NCBI GenBank assembly: GCA_026008535.1
Contig: BRKX01000012.1
Location: 23,837,848 to 23,901,847 of the forward strand
Origin: Perilla frutescens
Lineage: Eukaryota; Streptophyta; Magnoliopsida; Lamiales; Lamiaceae
Length of the DNA: 64,000 nt
Reading direction: 5' to 3'
Shown: positions 47,229-59,678 of the stretch, one piece after another
Numbering within the stretch: the stretch's first letter is position 1
Layout of the letters: each line of letters starts with the position of its first letter
Position numbers and translations under genes: made by a program
The notes under the pieces: model-generated
Seen by the model: the letters and a program-made list of their open reading frames with translations, nothing else
Databases searched by the model: none
Told to the model about the DNA's origin: nothing

Positions 47229-48788
47229 GTGTTAATAGGGGTAAATAGCCATTATCACTTAGTAAATAATGTAAATAGCCAGTTTAAAAAAAATGATGTA
47301 TTTAGCCTTTTAGGATGTAAATATACATCAATGCCCTTACTTCCATATAAATAATATTTGAATATAATGTATTTTTAACATTATTATTTCCTAAAATAAA
47401 AATACCCTAATATATTTAAAAACAAATCAAATTCATAATAATCTAATATATTTAAAAACAAATCAGATTCATAGTAATCTTTTATCACACCCGAAAATAA
47501 AAAACGCTGATTCGCATTGATATTTTCTCACGCTCAAACTAAAAATATATCTCGCCAATCGCCGCCATTGAAGTCGAGTATCAACACTGAAAACTGAAAA
47601 AACTACAAGATGCAACAGTCGCTGAACAATCATGGACAATGATTTCGAACAACCTCATCCTCATAATGAACAATTCCCTGAAGAGTTAACAATTCGACAT
47701 TTATCATAAACATGATGCACGAGTATATAGTTTGTTTTTCTCCCTTTGGAGTTGCATGTGATGCACAAAGACAATAGTTAGTTAATCTAGTGGTGCATGA
47801 ATTTTACACGAGTAGGAAAATTATATACTAGTGTTTAAATCGAAATTATAATGCAACACGAGTACACGAGTGTTACGACACGAGTAATTCAAGTCGTGTT
47901 ATCGTGCATTGGTTAAATATTCAACTACTACACGAGTACACGAATAGTTCAATATAACAGTTCAATACACGAGAACACGATTATGCTCATTCGTGTACTC
48001 ATGTAGTAGTTGAATATTAACTTGAAACACGACTGCATTAGTATATTTATTCATGTATTCGTGCACTATTTTAAAAATTCATAGATACACACGAGTTTAT
48101 TATTCTGCTAATTCGTGTAATCGTGCAACAGTAAAAAAATTGATATTCCACACGTTATAAATAAATTGGTGTACGATTCTACTCCAATACTTGTGTACCG
48201 AAAGAAATCGATTCGTGCACTAAAGAACATTCAATTTTTCCACCACTTCCAAACAAAGAAAAACAAAAACTTAATATCTAGATAAATAAAAAGAGTACAG
48301 ATACATAAAAATCATATCTTATTGATGCAAAAAACAACACACGCGATGTCAACAGAACTTCTTAAAATCACCTAACTCGCATTGAATCCCTAATTTTTTT
48401 ACTTTGCATCAGATAATTTGTCGTTGAAACGGTGATTACAGAGATGAAAAATTGTGATAATCTTCAAAAATCATAGCTTTTGATCTTCACTAATTGTAGT
48501 TTTGTTCCAAATGATAAAACAACGATTGAAAAGGAGAGAGACGAGTGGGGAGAGAACGACGTTATAGATTGAAGAGAGAGAAAATCAGATCTTTTTTCCC
48601 CAAATCTTATTGATATATGAATATATTATACATATATATATATATACATATAATATTTCTTAATATTAAATATGAAAGTAAGGGTATTATAGTACTTTTT
48701 TTTCATAATGACTAGATACATTATTTTTTCAAAAAGTGGCTATTTACATGATTTACTAAGTAAAAATGGCTATTTAAAAATTTTGCTC
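47229..48788. mobile_element. MULE-like element with perfect 9-bp TSD and CACGAGTA array
   Basis: Flanked by the 9-bp direct repeat TTACATTTA (47,220-47,228 and 48,789-48,797). Inverted arms extend about 100 bp: TAAATAGCCATTATCACTTA / TTAAATAGCCATTTTTACTT, then AATGTAAATAGCCA / CATGTAAATAGCCA. The centre has a C/G-richer leader-like part, a short frame at 47,632 (MDNDFEQPHPHNEQFPEELT...) of unknown origin, and an array of CACGAGT words. No transposase was seen. Confidence 0.85.
47725..48240. repeat. CACGAGT / ACTCGTG word array
   Basis: About 15 copies of CACGAGTA, TTCGTGTA or variants in both orientations within 0.5 kb inside the MULE-like element. The copies are diverged and irregularly spaced. 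Confidence 0.8.
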
Positions 48789-49004
48789 TTACATTTAAGT
48801 ATCCAAACTCTGAATAATATGACAAATCTAGAATAGGAGCAAAAATTCAGTGACCAAAAAATGACTTGTCTAACTAATATCCGGTGTAGAATTTCCGTCC
48901 GGTTACACAAGTTATTTTTTTGATCGTAGGATTTTTGCTCTAGCCCTAGATTTGTTACAATATATAAAATTTGGGTACTTAAAGTTAAATGTAATTATGC
49001 ACTC

Positions 49005-49637
49005 CATTTGTCTCATTCATATAGGCTGATTAAATTTTTCACCAAGATTAAGAAAAGTTATTAGAAAAGACAATTAAACGAGTATATTTTCTAGTATACT
49101 AATATTTATTTTCTTTTACAATAACTTAATCTTTGATGTATACATATTTAATAGGGGTTTCTTAAAAAAACATATTTAATAGGGATATATTTGTAAATGA
49201 ACTAATTAAATATAGAAACCAATTTATATATTGTGATATCTAAAAAAGGAAAACAAGTCTATATGAATGGTAAAATTGATGATATTTAAGAAATTTGGCT
49301 GAAAGTTGAAGTTATGAGGTGCGATAAATCATTTATGTCTGATTTCAATGAATTCACTTAGATAAGATTAAGAAGAGAAAAATCAATCTTGAAATAAATA
49401 ATAATTAATCCAAAGCGAGACAGGTCAATAAATCCCACGTTTATATTTGACCAATGAGGTCCAATGATTTCTTCACTCTCTTTCCACGAAGCTCCCCCGT
49501 TGCTCGTGCATGCGTCTCTTTATGTTTTATTTATTTTATTTTTTGAGTTGTAGACTGCAGTTTTATTATTATTATTTTATATTTATTCAGTCACATCATA
49601 CTTCACCACTATTTATTTAAATCCTAAAAATCAGATG
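49005..49637 (+). promoter_or_regulatory. MYB promoter region with W-box/CCAAT and a decayed MITE
   Basis: The distal part has ACTCCATTTGTCTCATTCAT and, near 49,258, CTATATGAATGG, a weak inverted pair like a Stowaway-type MITE. The proximal part has TTGACC (49,447-49,452), which overlaps a CCAAT word. No other gene was found. Confidence 0.45.
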
Positions 49638-49646
49638 TATATATAG
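49638..49646 (+). promoter_or_regulatory. TATA box of the MYB gene
   Basis: TATATATAG, about 155 bp upstream of the start codon, predicts a leader of roughly 120 nt. Confidence 0.65.
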
Positions 49647-49798
49647 CCACTCCCAACCTCGAATCATTTATTCAACAACTCACAAAACCTCCAAACACAG
49701 CACAAGTGATAATTCTTTGAAACAAACCACACCGAAAAGAGAAAAAAAAAAAAATAGAACCAAAATCATCTTTGATTAGTTATTAGTTGATTCAAGAA

Positions 49799-50770
49799 AT
49801 GGGTCGGGCTCCATGCTGTGAGAAAATGGGCTTGAAGAAGGGCCCGTGGACTGCTGAAGAGGATCTCATCCTCATCAATTTCATCAACCACAACGGCCAT
49901 GGCAATTGGCGGGCTCTTCCCAAACGGGCCGGTACGAATCACTCCCAGCCCGCATTATCTACTCACCGTTGTTATAATTTGAAAACTCTTTGTTAATGTT
50001 TTGTTTGATTGGTTTTCATAAACAGGGCTGCTGAGATGCGGAAAGAGCTGTCGGCTGCGGTGGATGAATTACCTGCGGCCCGATATTAAGAGAGGGAATT
50101 TCACTCGAGAAGAGGAGGAAGCGATCGTCAGATTGCATCAAGAGTTAGGAAATAGGTATATATAATTGGGGTTTTTTTTTTAAAAAAAAAAGAAAAAGAA
50201 AAAAAAGATTGGGGTGCTGATGGGCTTATTAATTAAGATTTTTTCATAAAGAAATTTGGGAAAATTAAAATCTTATAGTAAAATTAATATTATCTTGGTT
50301 TATGCAGATGGTCTGTGATTGCATCTAGATTACCGGGCCGCACAGACAACGAAATTAAAAACGTATGGCACACACACTTGAAGAAAAAGTTAAATAAAAA
50401 AGATGAGCTGAAGCCCGAAGCCCGAATGTACGCAACGGAGTCATCATCGGATGAGGATACAAACTCGGAGGCGAACTCGCCCATGCATTCGTCAAGCGAT
50501 GTCTCATCGGGTACTACCGCCACCTTGAGGACGGCGGAGTCATCGGAGAATCTGCCGGAAATGGACGAGAGCTTCTGGTCGGAAGTTTTGTGGGAGAATG
50601 AATGGAGTGCTACTAGTGATTTAGTGAGTGGCACTAGTGATTCTCTGCTTCAAGTTTCGGACACTGTTGTTGGTTCGTATTTTAGTGAGGATGGAGGCCT
50701 CGATTTTTGGTACAACTTGTTTAATAGGGCTGACGATATTCTTCAATTACCCGAATTTAATTATTTTTAA
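49799..50770 (+). CDS. R2R3-MYB transcription factor, subgroup 2 (MYB13/14/15-like)
   Basis: Three exons (49799-49931, 50026-50155, 50308-50770) join in frame to 241 aa, with introns at the two positions usual for R2R3-MYB genes. The start is the conserved MGRAPCCEKMGLKKGPWT. Repeat R2 (12-62) has W17, W37 and W57; R3 (65-113) has F70, W89 and W108, with GRTDNEIKNVWHTHLKKKL closing the DNA-binding domain. The variable tail carries DESFWSEVL (174-182), the subgroup 2 signature. Relatives act in the nucleus in cold and defence responses and phenylpropanoid/stilbene or lignin control. The tail is acidic and serine-rich, which suggests an activation domain. A TATA box and a W-box lie upstream. 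Nothing looks broken. The target pathway is inferred from family only. Confidence 0.96.
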
Positions 50771-51414
50771 CTATGTTTATTTTTAATTTTCATGGTCCTT
50801 TCTTTTTCTTTTTCTTCTTTTTTATATAAAGTAGGAAAAATGAGGTAAAAGAGAGAATTGAAGAATATTTTGTTTGGATCTTAAATTTAAATAGGCTAAA
50901 TATTTGGAGTAAATCCGAGTGTAAAAAGACGATAAGAGATTAATTTGGATATAAGAAATATTATCATTACTATAATGAATATGAATTTAGATCATTTACG
51001 ATTTTTTTTTTGTTACAATACTACGTAGTAATGCGAGATGTGAGTTTACTACATTTGAATTACTCTAGCTTATATGTGTGTGTGTGTAAATTAATCAAAG
51101 TATGAAATTCAAATATAGCAAAGAATAAGGATCACACAAGATCATCATGTATTAAAGATTTAAAGGTAGCTAGACTCTTTAATAGTTTGTTACGAATATA
51201 ATATATTATTGTTCGACTTTAGGGGACTTTAAATCTAAAAGTGTTATTTTAAAGATTGTTTTATCTTAATCGTAATCTCTTATGTTAGATCTTATTTGAA
51301 AGATTTGTGCAGTTTAATTATTGACAGGCACGATGAAACACGTGAAACTTACATACTATGTATAACTACATCTCTTATTTATAAAATGATGCACACATAA
51401 ACATAATATTGTCC
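50771..51414. other. MYB 3' flank, intergenic
   Basis: T-rich 3' UTR-like sequence, a short (GT)n near 51,077 and AT-rich spacer. No gene was found. Confidence 0.6.
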
Positions 51415-51640
51415 CGGTGAGGATCACATAGTGGTGGAGTGTGATTGCTTAGAGACAAGAGGTCATATGTTCGAATCTCCTCAATACCACTAGGTTGCGT
51501 GTGTGATTAAAAAAAAATTCAATACCACCAGGTTGAGTGTGTGAATAAAAAAAATAATTATTGTCCCGGTGAGGATAGCTTAGTGAGTGAGGTTGTTCAA
51601 ATCTCCTCAATACCACAGGTCGAGTGTGTGAGTAAAAAAA
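51411..51640 (+). mobile_element. Two tandem tRNA-derived SINE copies
   Basis: Copy 1 starts TTGTCCCGGTGAGGATCACA (51,411) and contains a B-box-like TGTTCGAATCTCC. Then come CAATACCACTAGGTTG and a tail ending GTGTGTGATTAAAAAAAA. A partial repeat of the tail follows. Copy 2 starts at about 51,562 with the same TTGTCCCGGTGAGGAT, has AGCTTAGTGAGTG (A-box-like) and a decayed B-box, and ends TGTGAGTAAAAAAAA. The layout is that of a plant SINE with a Pol III promoter. Confidence 0.72.
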
Positions 51641-51641
51641 A

Positions 51642-52020
51642 GGAAAATTTACACTTTGATACCTACATTTTAGATACTTTTTAAAAAATGACTTACTTTA
51701 TTACTATTAGCAAAACAGTACCTACTTTTTCAAAAATTTTGCAAATCTGACCTCGATCAAATTTTCGACTATAATTTATGCCCAACAATTTTTTTTTAGA
51801 TCATAAATGATGTGGAATATCTAGCTAATATTTTTTTATTAGAGCAAAAAAAACCTCGCAAGAATTCCGGTGTACCACGTAGATATTTTAGATTGGAAAT
51901 TTGATCGAGGTCAGATTTGCAAAATTTTTGATAAAGTAGGTATTGTTTTGCTAATAGTAATAAAGTTGGTCATTTTTTAAAAAGTATCCAAAATGTAGGT
52001 ATCAAAATGTAAATTTCCCT
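51642..52020. mobile_element. Hairpin MITE with about 125-bp inverted arms
   Basis: The left arm GGAAAATTTACACTTTGATA and the right arm read inward AGGGAAATTTACATTTTGATA remain alignable for about 125 bp, through TTATTACTATTAGCAAAACA and CAAATCTGACCTCGATCAAA. The loop is about 130 bp. Flanking A-tracts hide the target duplication. The 60.7-kb MITE is a relative. Confidence 0.9.
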
Positions 52021-52796
52021 AAAAAACATAATATTACCAATTAAGCTTATTTTCAGCTAAAATAAAAGAAGGCTATATAAGTGAGAACCACCTGTTAATT
52101 ATCTTTAGAAATTAAAGGATATCTACAAACTCTCATTGAATTATGATCAGATTTTTGTATGCGTGTGTGAATGTATATATACATACTTTTTTTTATTGGA
52201 CAATTAGTTACATTTTAAATCTCAACGCTTTAACATTCTAACATAAATAACTAAATATTTTAATAATTAAAAATTAATTCTTGATTGTGTTTTAACATAA
52301 ATAACCTAATATTTTAATAGTTACGAATAATTCTCCCCATTTAAATGTTTTGATAAAAATGGTACAACTTTTTCAGCAAAAATATCCTAGATGGACTAGC
52401 TCATTTAGGAGCAAAGATATTTGAAATCGATCATAACTGTATATTTACCAAAAGTGTTGGATCATTTAATTTAATTATATTAAAACGTCTAAATGTTACA
52501 ATAAATAGAAATTATTCAATCGTCGTGTTATTAATATTAAAACATCTAAACGTTTTAGTTTTGCGTTAAAACGTTCAAATATTGGAAAATAAATTATAAT
52601 TAACAAATCACAGATTTAGTTATGCTAAATTTATAAAGTTGTATTTAAGTTGTAAATTAATATATTCCAACAAAAATAAGTATCCCTTTGAGTACTATAT
52701 AATCTTGATAGACTATTCTACAATTTGAGTACTATAATTAATATTTTGTAGAATTCATACAATTTATCACAAAAAATCTTGTGGGGAATTAGTAGC
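52021..52796. other. AT-rich spacer
   Basis: AT-rich sequence with several diverged AAACGTTTTAACAT-like words. No gene was found. Confidence 0.55.
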
Positions 52797-52804
52797 TGTA
52801 TATA

Positions 52805-53686
52805 GGTTTTGGTTCAAATGTTAACCCCCTCCTCATGTAAAAACTAGGATCTAATCTCAGTCACTCATTCATTTAATCTCTATGGTCAAGATTGATTTGA
52901 AATAAATGGGGTTAAAATTTCAATTTTTTTATAATTATATTAAGTTGATGGTACAATAGTAATTTAAATATTTCTAGAATATCAAATCCCCTATTTTGTG
53001 GATTTTTCAATCTTGATGCAATATCTTATATTTTTATCTTTATTCTAATTAAACTAACAATTGATCAATTGTGTATTCGTGTGTCCATTGTTTTCATTTT
53101 CTTATCTAGGTTCAATTTATTATTCTTCAACAAATATTTTTTTTTTCGTAAACCTCAAAAAATAATTATTTTGTGTATGCTATTGATCTATATAATTCTT
53201 CAAAAGTAATTTATTTTTGTTACCATCTTATTTATTTTAATTAATGTCAATTGATTCGGCTTTTTTTTTTTATTGGATTTGATTCGTGTAATTAAACACT
53301 AAGTGAGTGTAATATGTTTATTACATTTTATTTTATTTTTTTGTGGCAGTAGATGAGAGATGTTAGCAATTTGTATCGATTAAATTAGCACAACATTACT
53401 ATAATATTAGCATGTGTGTAATGTATATGTATCATATATGACATGTTATAAACTTTTGTTTATTAAATTATGTTAGGATAATTTACTGTCATATTTAGTT
53501 TAGTTTATTTTTTTGGGTATTTTGTTGGATTTGATTCATGTAACTAAACACTAAGTGAGTGCAACATGTTTCTTATATATAAAATAATTATTTTTGTGAT
53601 AATATGAGATATTAGCGAATTTTATATATCATATTAGCACAATAATTAGCAATTATTTATAATAATTAGCTAATATACAACCAAAT

Positions 53687-53737
<51 letters not shown>

Positions 53738-54716
53738 ATTTAAGACTAATGCGAAAACCCACCATCACATATTGTATATTTGCACAATGAGTTTGCTAAT
53801 ATTAATGTATTATATTGCTAATTTTATTTAAATAATACACTATTATAGTTAAAAATTAATGATTTTTTTTTTTGAAAACAGTAATCTATTTGTACTATTT
53901 TATATTTGCTAACATTAGTAATCTAATATGTTAGAATTAATTTGTAATCAACAACATTTCATAAATTATTGTAATTTCATAAGAAAATCGATACTATGTA
54001 AACAATACATGAATTAAATCAATGTGCATATATAAATATGTCAATATGGTTTGTATTATTGTTATTATGTATATTAAAATATGCAGTTACTTAATAGCAA
54101 CACACTACCACAAATATTATATTAGCTTCGTAAATTTGCTATTTTTATACAATTTAATTGCTAAATTTCTATTCATGACAAGCTAATATGATTTTCATAA
54201 TTAGCTAATATAAAGAAATATTACTACTACGTTTAAGACTATTACGAAAACTCACCATCACATATTGTATATTTGCACAATGAATTTGCTACTATCAATG
54301 TATTATATTGCTAATGTTATTTAAATAACACGTTAACATGGTTAAAAATTAACGAATTTCTTTAATGCCAAACATTAAGAGGCATATACATATATAAAAT
54401 ACATTTTATATATGAACCTACATATAATTCCACTTTTTGCTAATATAAATTCTTATATATACTAACATTATTATTCAATAAAACAACACATTAGACTCCA
54501 ATCACAAACTACACAAAATCAATCTAACCAAACCACATATATAAATCACAATATAAACAAAATTAGGAAACTTATTTTTTAGGAAACGAATTTATATACA
54601 ATTCATATGGCACACAAGAATTAAAAAACTGAACATAGTCAAGAATTTGTCTATGAAATACCATTCTAATACCTTTAAGCCTTTGAAGGCGATTCCTAAT
54701 GTTACGATGAATCCCA

Positions 54717-54747
<31 letters not shown>

Positions 54748-55078
54748 GCATCTGATGGATGAATGCTTTTGCTACTCTTGATTTTTAGGTTTATATATAA
54801 TTTGTGGTTGGCAACGTGTGCAGGTAGTGAAGAGTATCCATATCTGTGGCAATTTCATGCCATAATTATTCCTAAATATTAGGGGTGTGGGATTATGGGA
54901 TGTTATTTTGTACTATTTTACCCCTATTGAATCCAGCAAAAATCAAAGGGAGGGCTGTTTTGCAATTAAATCCTGAAATCTTCAATTGAATTTTGACCAT
55001 TAGATCAAATAAATGGGTGGTTTAGATAGGATCCTAGTTTCTACAAGAAGAAGGTGTTAACATTTGAACCATCCCCGC
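52805..55078. mobile_element. TGCTAA-motif TIR element E6 with 8-bp TSD
   Basis: The left end GGTTTTGGTTCAAATGTTAA and the right end read inward GCGGGGATGGTTCAAATGTTAA continue to AAACTAGGATC on both arms. The flanks are TGTATATA on both sides (52,797-52,804 and 55,079-55,086). This is the member of the family whose target duplication is clearest. About 18 TTAGCA/TTGCTAAT words and an (ACT)n tract occupy the interior. A 45-codon minus-strand frame near 54,580-54,715 (RNIRNRLQRLKGIRMVFHRQ...) may be captured coding sequence but was not identified. Confidence 0.82.
53687..53737. repeat. (ACT)n microsatellite
   Basis: About 17 uninterrupted ACT triplets inside E6. A single ACTACTACG remnant in a similar context occurs near 54,223, which suggests an internal duplication in which only one copy expanded. 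Confidence 0.95.
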
Positions 55079-55710
55079 TGTATATATACATATATATGCG
55101 TTCAATGCTAACAATAATTTGGCGGGGTATTTGTAGTTTTCCCTTTTTTAAATCCATAAAATAATGTGTTTTAGATATTTTGAATTCATATAATTAAATT
55201 CTAATTAAGTTTAATATGAGTATGTCTTAATTTTTAAGATTTTTTACTTGCATGGATCCGATGAATTAATAAGCTATATGCCTACCTAGAGGGGTTTTTT
55301 TCTTTTCTTTTTCCCACTTATCTTTAAGCAAATTATAGCCGCCACCCCCTATTAATATTGGGATTGTCATCGTATTAATTATTGAATAATTATATGATAA
55401 TAGAGTTAGGCCATGAAAATCAAAGGTCTATGAATATTATTGATGGTGATTAGTAATTAGTGGGCTTGGTGGTAAAATACTGTAAGTGTAATAATTATAT
55501 TATTTTGTTTTTATTAGCAATCCTCATCCATTAATTAATTTAATTTTCGAAGTAAAAGAATTTAAATCAAATATACGAACCAAGCAATCATATCCTATCA
55601 TCTCCTATTATATCTAAAAGTAGGATAGTGTAGGGTAAAATCATAATTTATTTCTCACCAAAATTACCCTATCAACCAAAATCATTATTATGCAATCTTT
55701 GATTAATATT

Positions 55711-55963
55711 ATACCCCGTCTCATTTTGATAGGCTTACTTGCCTCTTTGGAATGTCCTGATATATATACATGTTTTCATATATATTTAGCTAATTTATAA
55801 ATATATACCCATATTTAATATTTTTTTATTAATCATTAATTCAATGTCAAAGAAATAAATAGAGGCATATTAGGAAGATTATTGATTAATTGTCTTTCCC
55901 GATTTTTTTCTCAATTCCCGTGAAAATCTCAATCAATCTATCAAAATCGGATGAAGGGAGTAT
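55711..55963. mobile_element. Stowaway-like MITE
   Basis: The left end TACCCCGTCTCATTTTGATA and the right end read inward ATACTCCCTTCATCCGATTTTG then ATAGATTG form the CTCCCTC-type inverted repeat of Stowaway (Tc1/mariner) MITEs. TA lies at both borders. The rest of 55,087-56,502 is AT-rich with no gene. Confidence 0.65.
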
Positions 55964-56502
55964 CAATTTTGCACATTTACAGAGAAGGCAATCAGGTGAC
56001 GGATAGATTGACCAATTACAAAAAGATAATACCAGTAGCAAATAAGGTGTTTGATTTCGCTAAATAATAAAACTTAGATCAGATTATTTAATGAACATTG
56101 AAAAGGTGCAAATAAAGTCCATTTGTCGAAAACAACCGGATTAAATCCACATTAGTAGAAATACTTTAATTTAAATTTGCTGAGGGGTTTCTTTGCTAAT
56201 TAAACTATAAGCAATTATAAACTATTTTTGTGTTATTAAAAAAACCAAATATTTTGTTTACAGTGCACAAACATACACCCACTAAAGATGAATAGATCAT
56301 GAGATATTGAGATAAGAGTATCCCAGTCCCACTCAGCAGTCCATGAGAATTCGAATAAATTAAATTTTGATTAACCAAGAAACAACATAATTGATAACAA
56401 AATCATGATCCGGAACTTTCAAGAATTATTTATTCTGATTTTTTTTATCACTAAATTGAGTTTTAATGATTCAAATAAAGAAAAATCGCAGGCAGGAAAA
56501 TC

Positions 56503-59475
56503 TGTTACATTTTGTTTTGGTCAAAAATTGCTTTAAAAATATATTCTAATATTTTTCTCGGGTTGATAGAAAAAAGTTTTGAGCATCGTGCCAAACTTTG
56601 AATTTTCTAATTTCGAGTTCAAATGAACTCTTGGCACAACTTTAAGTTGGAAAATAATAAATTTAATAGAAAAATGCACATCCGTCATTATCCAATTTCT
56701 TTTTTAAAAGATTATCTTATTCGTAATTATCCTATTCTTTTTCCATCATTATCCTCTTTCTTTCATTCATTATTATCCTATTTATTTTTCCTCTATAAAT
56801 AGGAGCTTAAGGTTTCATTTTTCATTCATTTTCAAAATCGAAACGCCGAGCAGCTTCCAGAGAATGTACAACTCTAGTTTCCTATTTCAATTATGAAATA
56901 GTCATTTCGAAGGTGTCAACGCGTAGATCACGAATACATGATTGAAATGATGACACGAAAGATGATCACGATAGAAAATCATCGTGACCGCCGCCAATTC
57001 CTCAGAGAAGGTACTTTCTCCGATTCTGGTCATTCAGACCGATGAATTTAGAAATTTCAAGTTCTAAATATGCTTATATTTCGATTATCTTTAATTCTAC
57101 CGATTCTGATTTTTGATGTTGTGAGTTTTCGGTATTTTTTCCCGTTTTCATTTTATGTAAATCTCAGATCTACTCTTCCTGGATAGTCGTATTAGAAATC
57201 TTTTTTTTATAAATAGTCTTTGATAATTTGGATCTTGTAGTTAACCGGAATAGATTTTTGATTTCTCGTCGTTTGAAATTCGGATCTGAATATTATATTA
57301 TAAATCTGCCCAGTTTGAATTTATGTTCTAGCCGTCCGATCTTTGATCTGATTACACCATTAAATTTCTTATTTTCTGCACTATCAAAAATTGTACTTTT
57401 GAGCGAAAATCCAATGAGTATCGAGCCCGATCGAACTCGATACATTTTCAGCTAAAATCTGTGACGGGAATTTCCACCAGCCAGCTTTCCGACCGATTTT
57501 CGACCGATGTGGCCGGAATTAGCCTTTGATCCCTTCTGACCGATTGTGGTACCCGTCGAGGTTGACGCGTGGCCGCAGACGGTGCTCCGTTTCGTGTTGA
57601 AATGAATTTAATATGATTTTTGAAGTTAATGTCTCATTTTTAAAAAATTACATTTTAGTAGGAATTGCTTCAAAATGTTTGTTAGATCCATCCTAGTAAA
57701 AAGGTTCCTTCAACATTTATCCTCTATGGTGGATTCTCTACTTAGCTGCAGATTTCATTTTTGTCCAGACGGATTTTTGAGTTTACCCAATTATTCAAAT
57801 CGTGTATTTAAATTCGTATCTTTTTCGTGTGTCGTCTGAAAATCATGAAATTTTCACACTTGCATTGTTATATGTGAAGTATGTTGTTAATTAAATTTAG
57901 TAATTTTCTGAAAGCCGGAAAGGCTTGTAGATTAAATTTGATCAGAATCGAGTAAATTGGCAAGTGATCGACCTCCACCTTTTCCAAATATTTTTGGACG
58001 AATTTACTCAAAAATATTCGTTGAATTTAATTCCCTAAAGTGTTGAGTTGAGAATGAAATCCTAATGTTACGCATTGTAGTCCGAAGCCGTTTTATTAGT
58101 TTAGAATATTCGTATTACATTTAGTTTAGCCTAGAAAAAAATCATGTATCAATCCTAAGTTGAAGCTTACCTTATGTTATAGTTTCAAGGGCTAGCATGA
58201 TGCTAATAGGTAGTTTCTCCTTTGTAGGCCCGAACCCGAGACCCATACTTAATTAGGATTTGCAAGACACGTGTAAAGCTTCAGCTGCTATTAGCTAACT
58301 AGGTGGGTTATACTATATTATCTTTGCAAATTGTATCTTTCGAGTTATTAAGCTCTGGTTTGCTAAAATTGCATATGTGACTATCTGTGTTAAATATTTA
58401 CATGCTACTGTATGTTGTCGGAGTCTCATAAACCAGCGCTGTGTCAATGTGAGTAGTTACAGTATGCATGCATTATTTGTCCTGCCCTACTCCTTGTCGG
58501 TGAGACTAAAATGAAACATTTATTGGTTATACTCTTTGGGTATACTATGGCCATACTTAACGTTATGCGCTGGTGATGTAGTTTGGATTGCGGGCAGTGA
58601 TGGGTTATACTCTTAAGCGCTTCACGATAAAATATTTTGGTGAACTTAGGTTGCTTCCAACTTTTAAACCTCCTAAGCTTCACTACCTGCATGGACACAG
58701 ATAGATTACTTTTACAAAATGATTTGCATAACTTAAATTGTGAGAACTTGCCCACTGAGTGCATTAGTACTCAGCCCAAATCTTTTCAAACATTTTCAAG
58801 TCAGTAGGCTGGAGCGTGGAGGTGACGAGGCTGAGATATGGGCTATTATGATTTACATATTTTTCCGTTGACCCTTTTTGTTAGTATTCTGTTAAGAATT
58901 GTGCTTTCGCACTTATGGTATTCTTTTGCTAAATGCTAAGAACTCTGATCTTGGTATTTTGTTGATATGATTCTGTTTCTCTGATTCTGAACATTTGTTG
59001 ACTTCCTAGTTAACATGTATCATATGCTTAGCTACATAATTATTCCAAGGGGAGGAAGCCCGTCTTTCGTTAGGTCTATTTGATCATTCATTTTGACCTA
59101 TGGAAGGGCTTCATTTGTTCAGCATATTGGTGTCTGTTTCTTTTGTCGACCTATGAATGGGTCTATTGATTGTTGGTATCTGGTTATTTGTTTCCGTTTG
59201 GCCTATGAAAGGGCTTATTGAATTGTTACAGCTTTTATTCTTCTCTTATAAGCCGTTATAAACAGAGATTCGCTCTAGTTATAGAGGTTATGCTGTCTAA
59301 TTTTCCGAAAAGCATAACCTATCCTTGGCATACTCGGTTGTTAAATTTTATTTCAAACATTAATACTTTTGGATTAACACCCCGTCATTAATTTAATTAC
59401 CCCATTTCTTTCCCGCTTCTTAATTCTCACCCCGTGGCGTCCATTTCCACGATCTTTCGGGATCGGGGCGCTACA
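56503..59475 (+). mobile_element. Probable solo LTR, Ty3/gypsy type
   Basis: A segment of about 3 kb, less AT-rich and unlike its surroundings, contains a promoter-like CTATAAATAGG (56,792-56,802). It ends GATCGGGGCGCTACA at 59,475, the CA-type 3' terminus of gypsy LTRs. A TGTTACATTT at 56,503 is the likeliest 5' end. No primer-binding site follows 59,475 and no gag-pol is present, hence a solo LTR. Matching 5-bp target duplications were not found, so the left border is provisional. Short internal ORFs are not genes. Confidence 0.55.
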
Positions 59476-59678
59476 AATAATTATTCCTTTTTAAACTCTA
59501 TCAATTTCACTCTGATTAAACGGTAGTACAAATAAAATATATTTGGACATTGAATATCATCATCATGATCAACAGATAACGAAATTTTCAAACCATATTT
59601 TCATAAATTTGATTAAAAATTACCTTGCGGAAAAGACGCGATTATTTCCTAGGGCATACCTCCAATATGCACTCAATT

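Larger units (their letters stand above)
47213..49004. mobile_element. Hairpin MITE split by a MULE insertion
   Basis: With the insertion at 47,229-48,788 removed, the left arm reads GGTAATTACATTTAAGTATC and continues through GACAAATCTAGAATAGGAGC. The right arm read inward gives CATAATTACATTTAACTTTA and then AACAAATCTAGGGCTAGAGC. The arms stay alignable for about 100 bp, making a MITE of about 220 bp that is almost all hairpin. Confidence 0.6.

Noticed and set aside
54580..54715. A 45-codon minus-strand frame in E6 as a gene
   Set aside because: Codon-like composition is suggestive of captured exon sequence, but I could not identify a family and no start or splice context was evident.
57228..58764. 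Open frames of 75 and 106 codons in the gypsy-type LTR
   Set aside because: No gag-pol or host domain was seen; these frames lie inside LTR sequence and look random.
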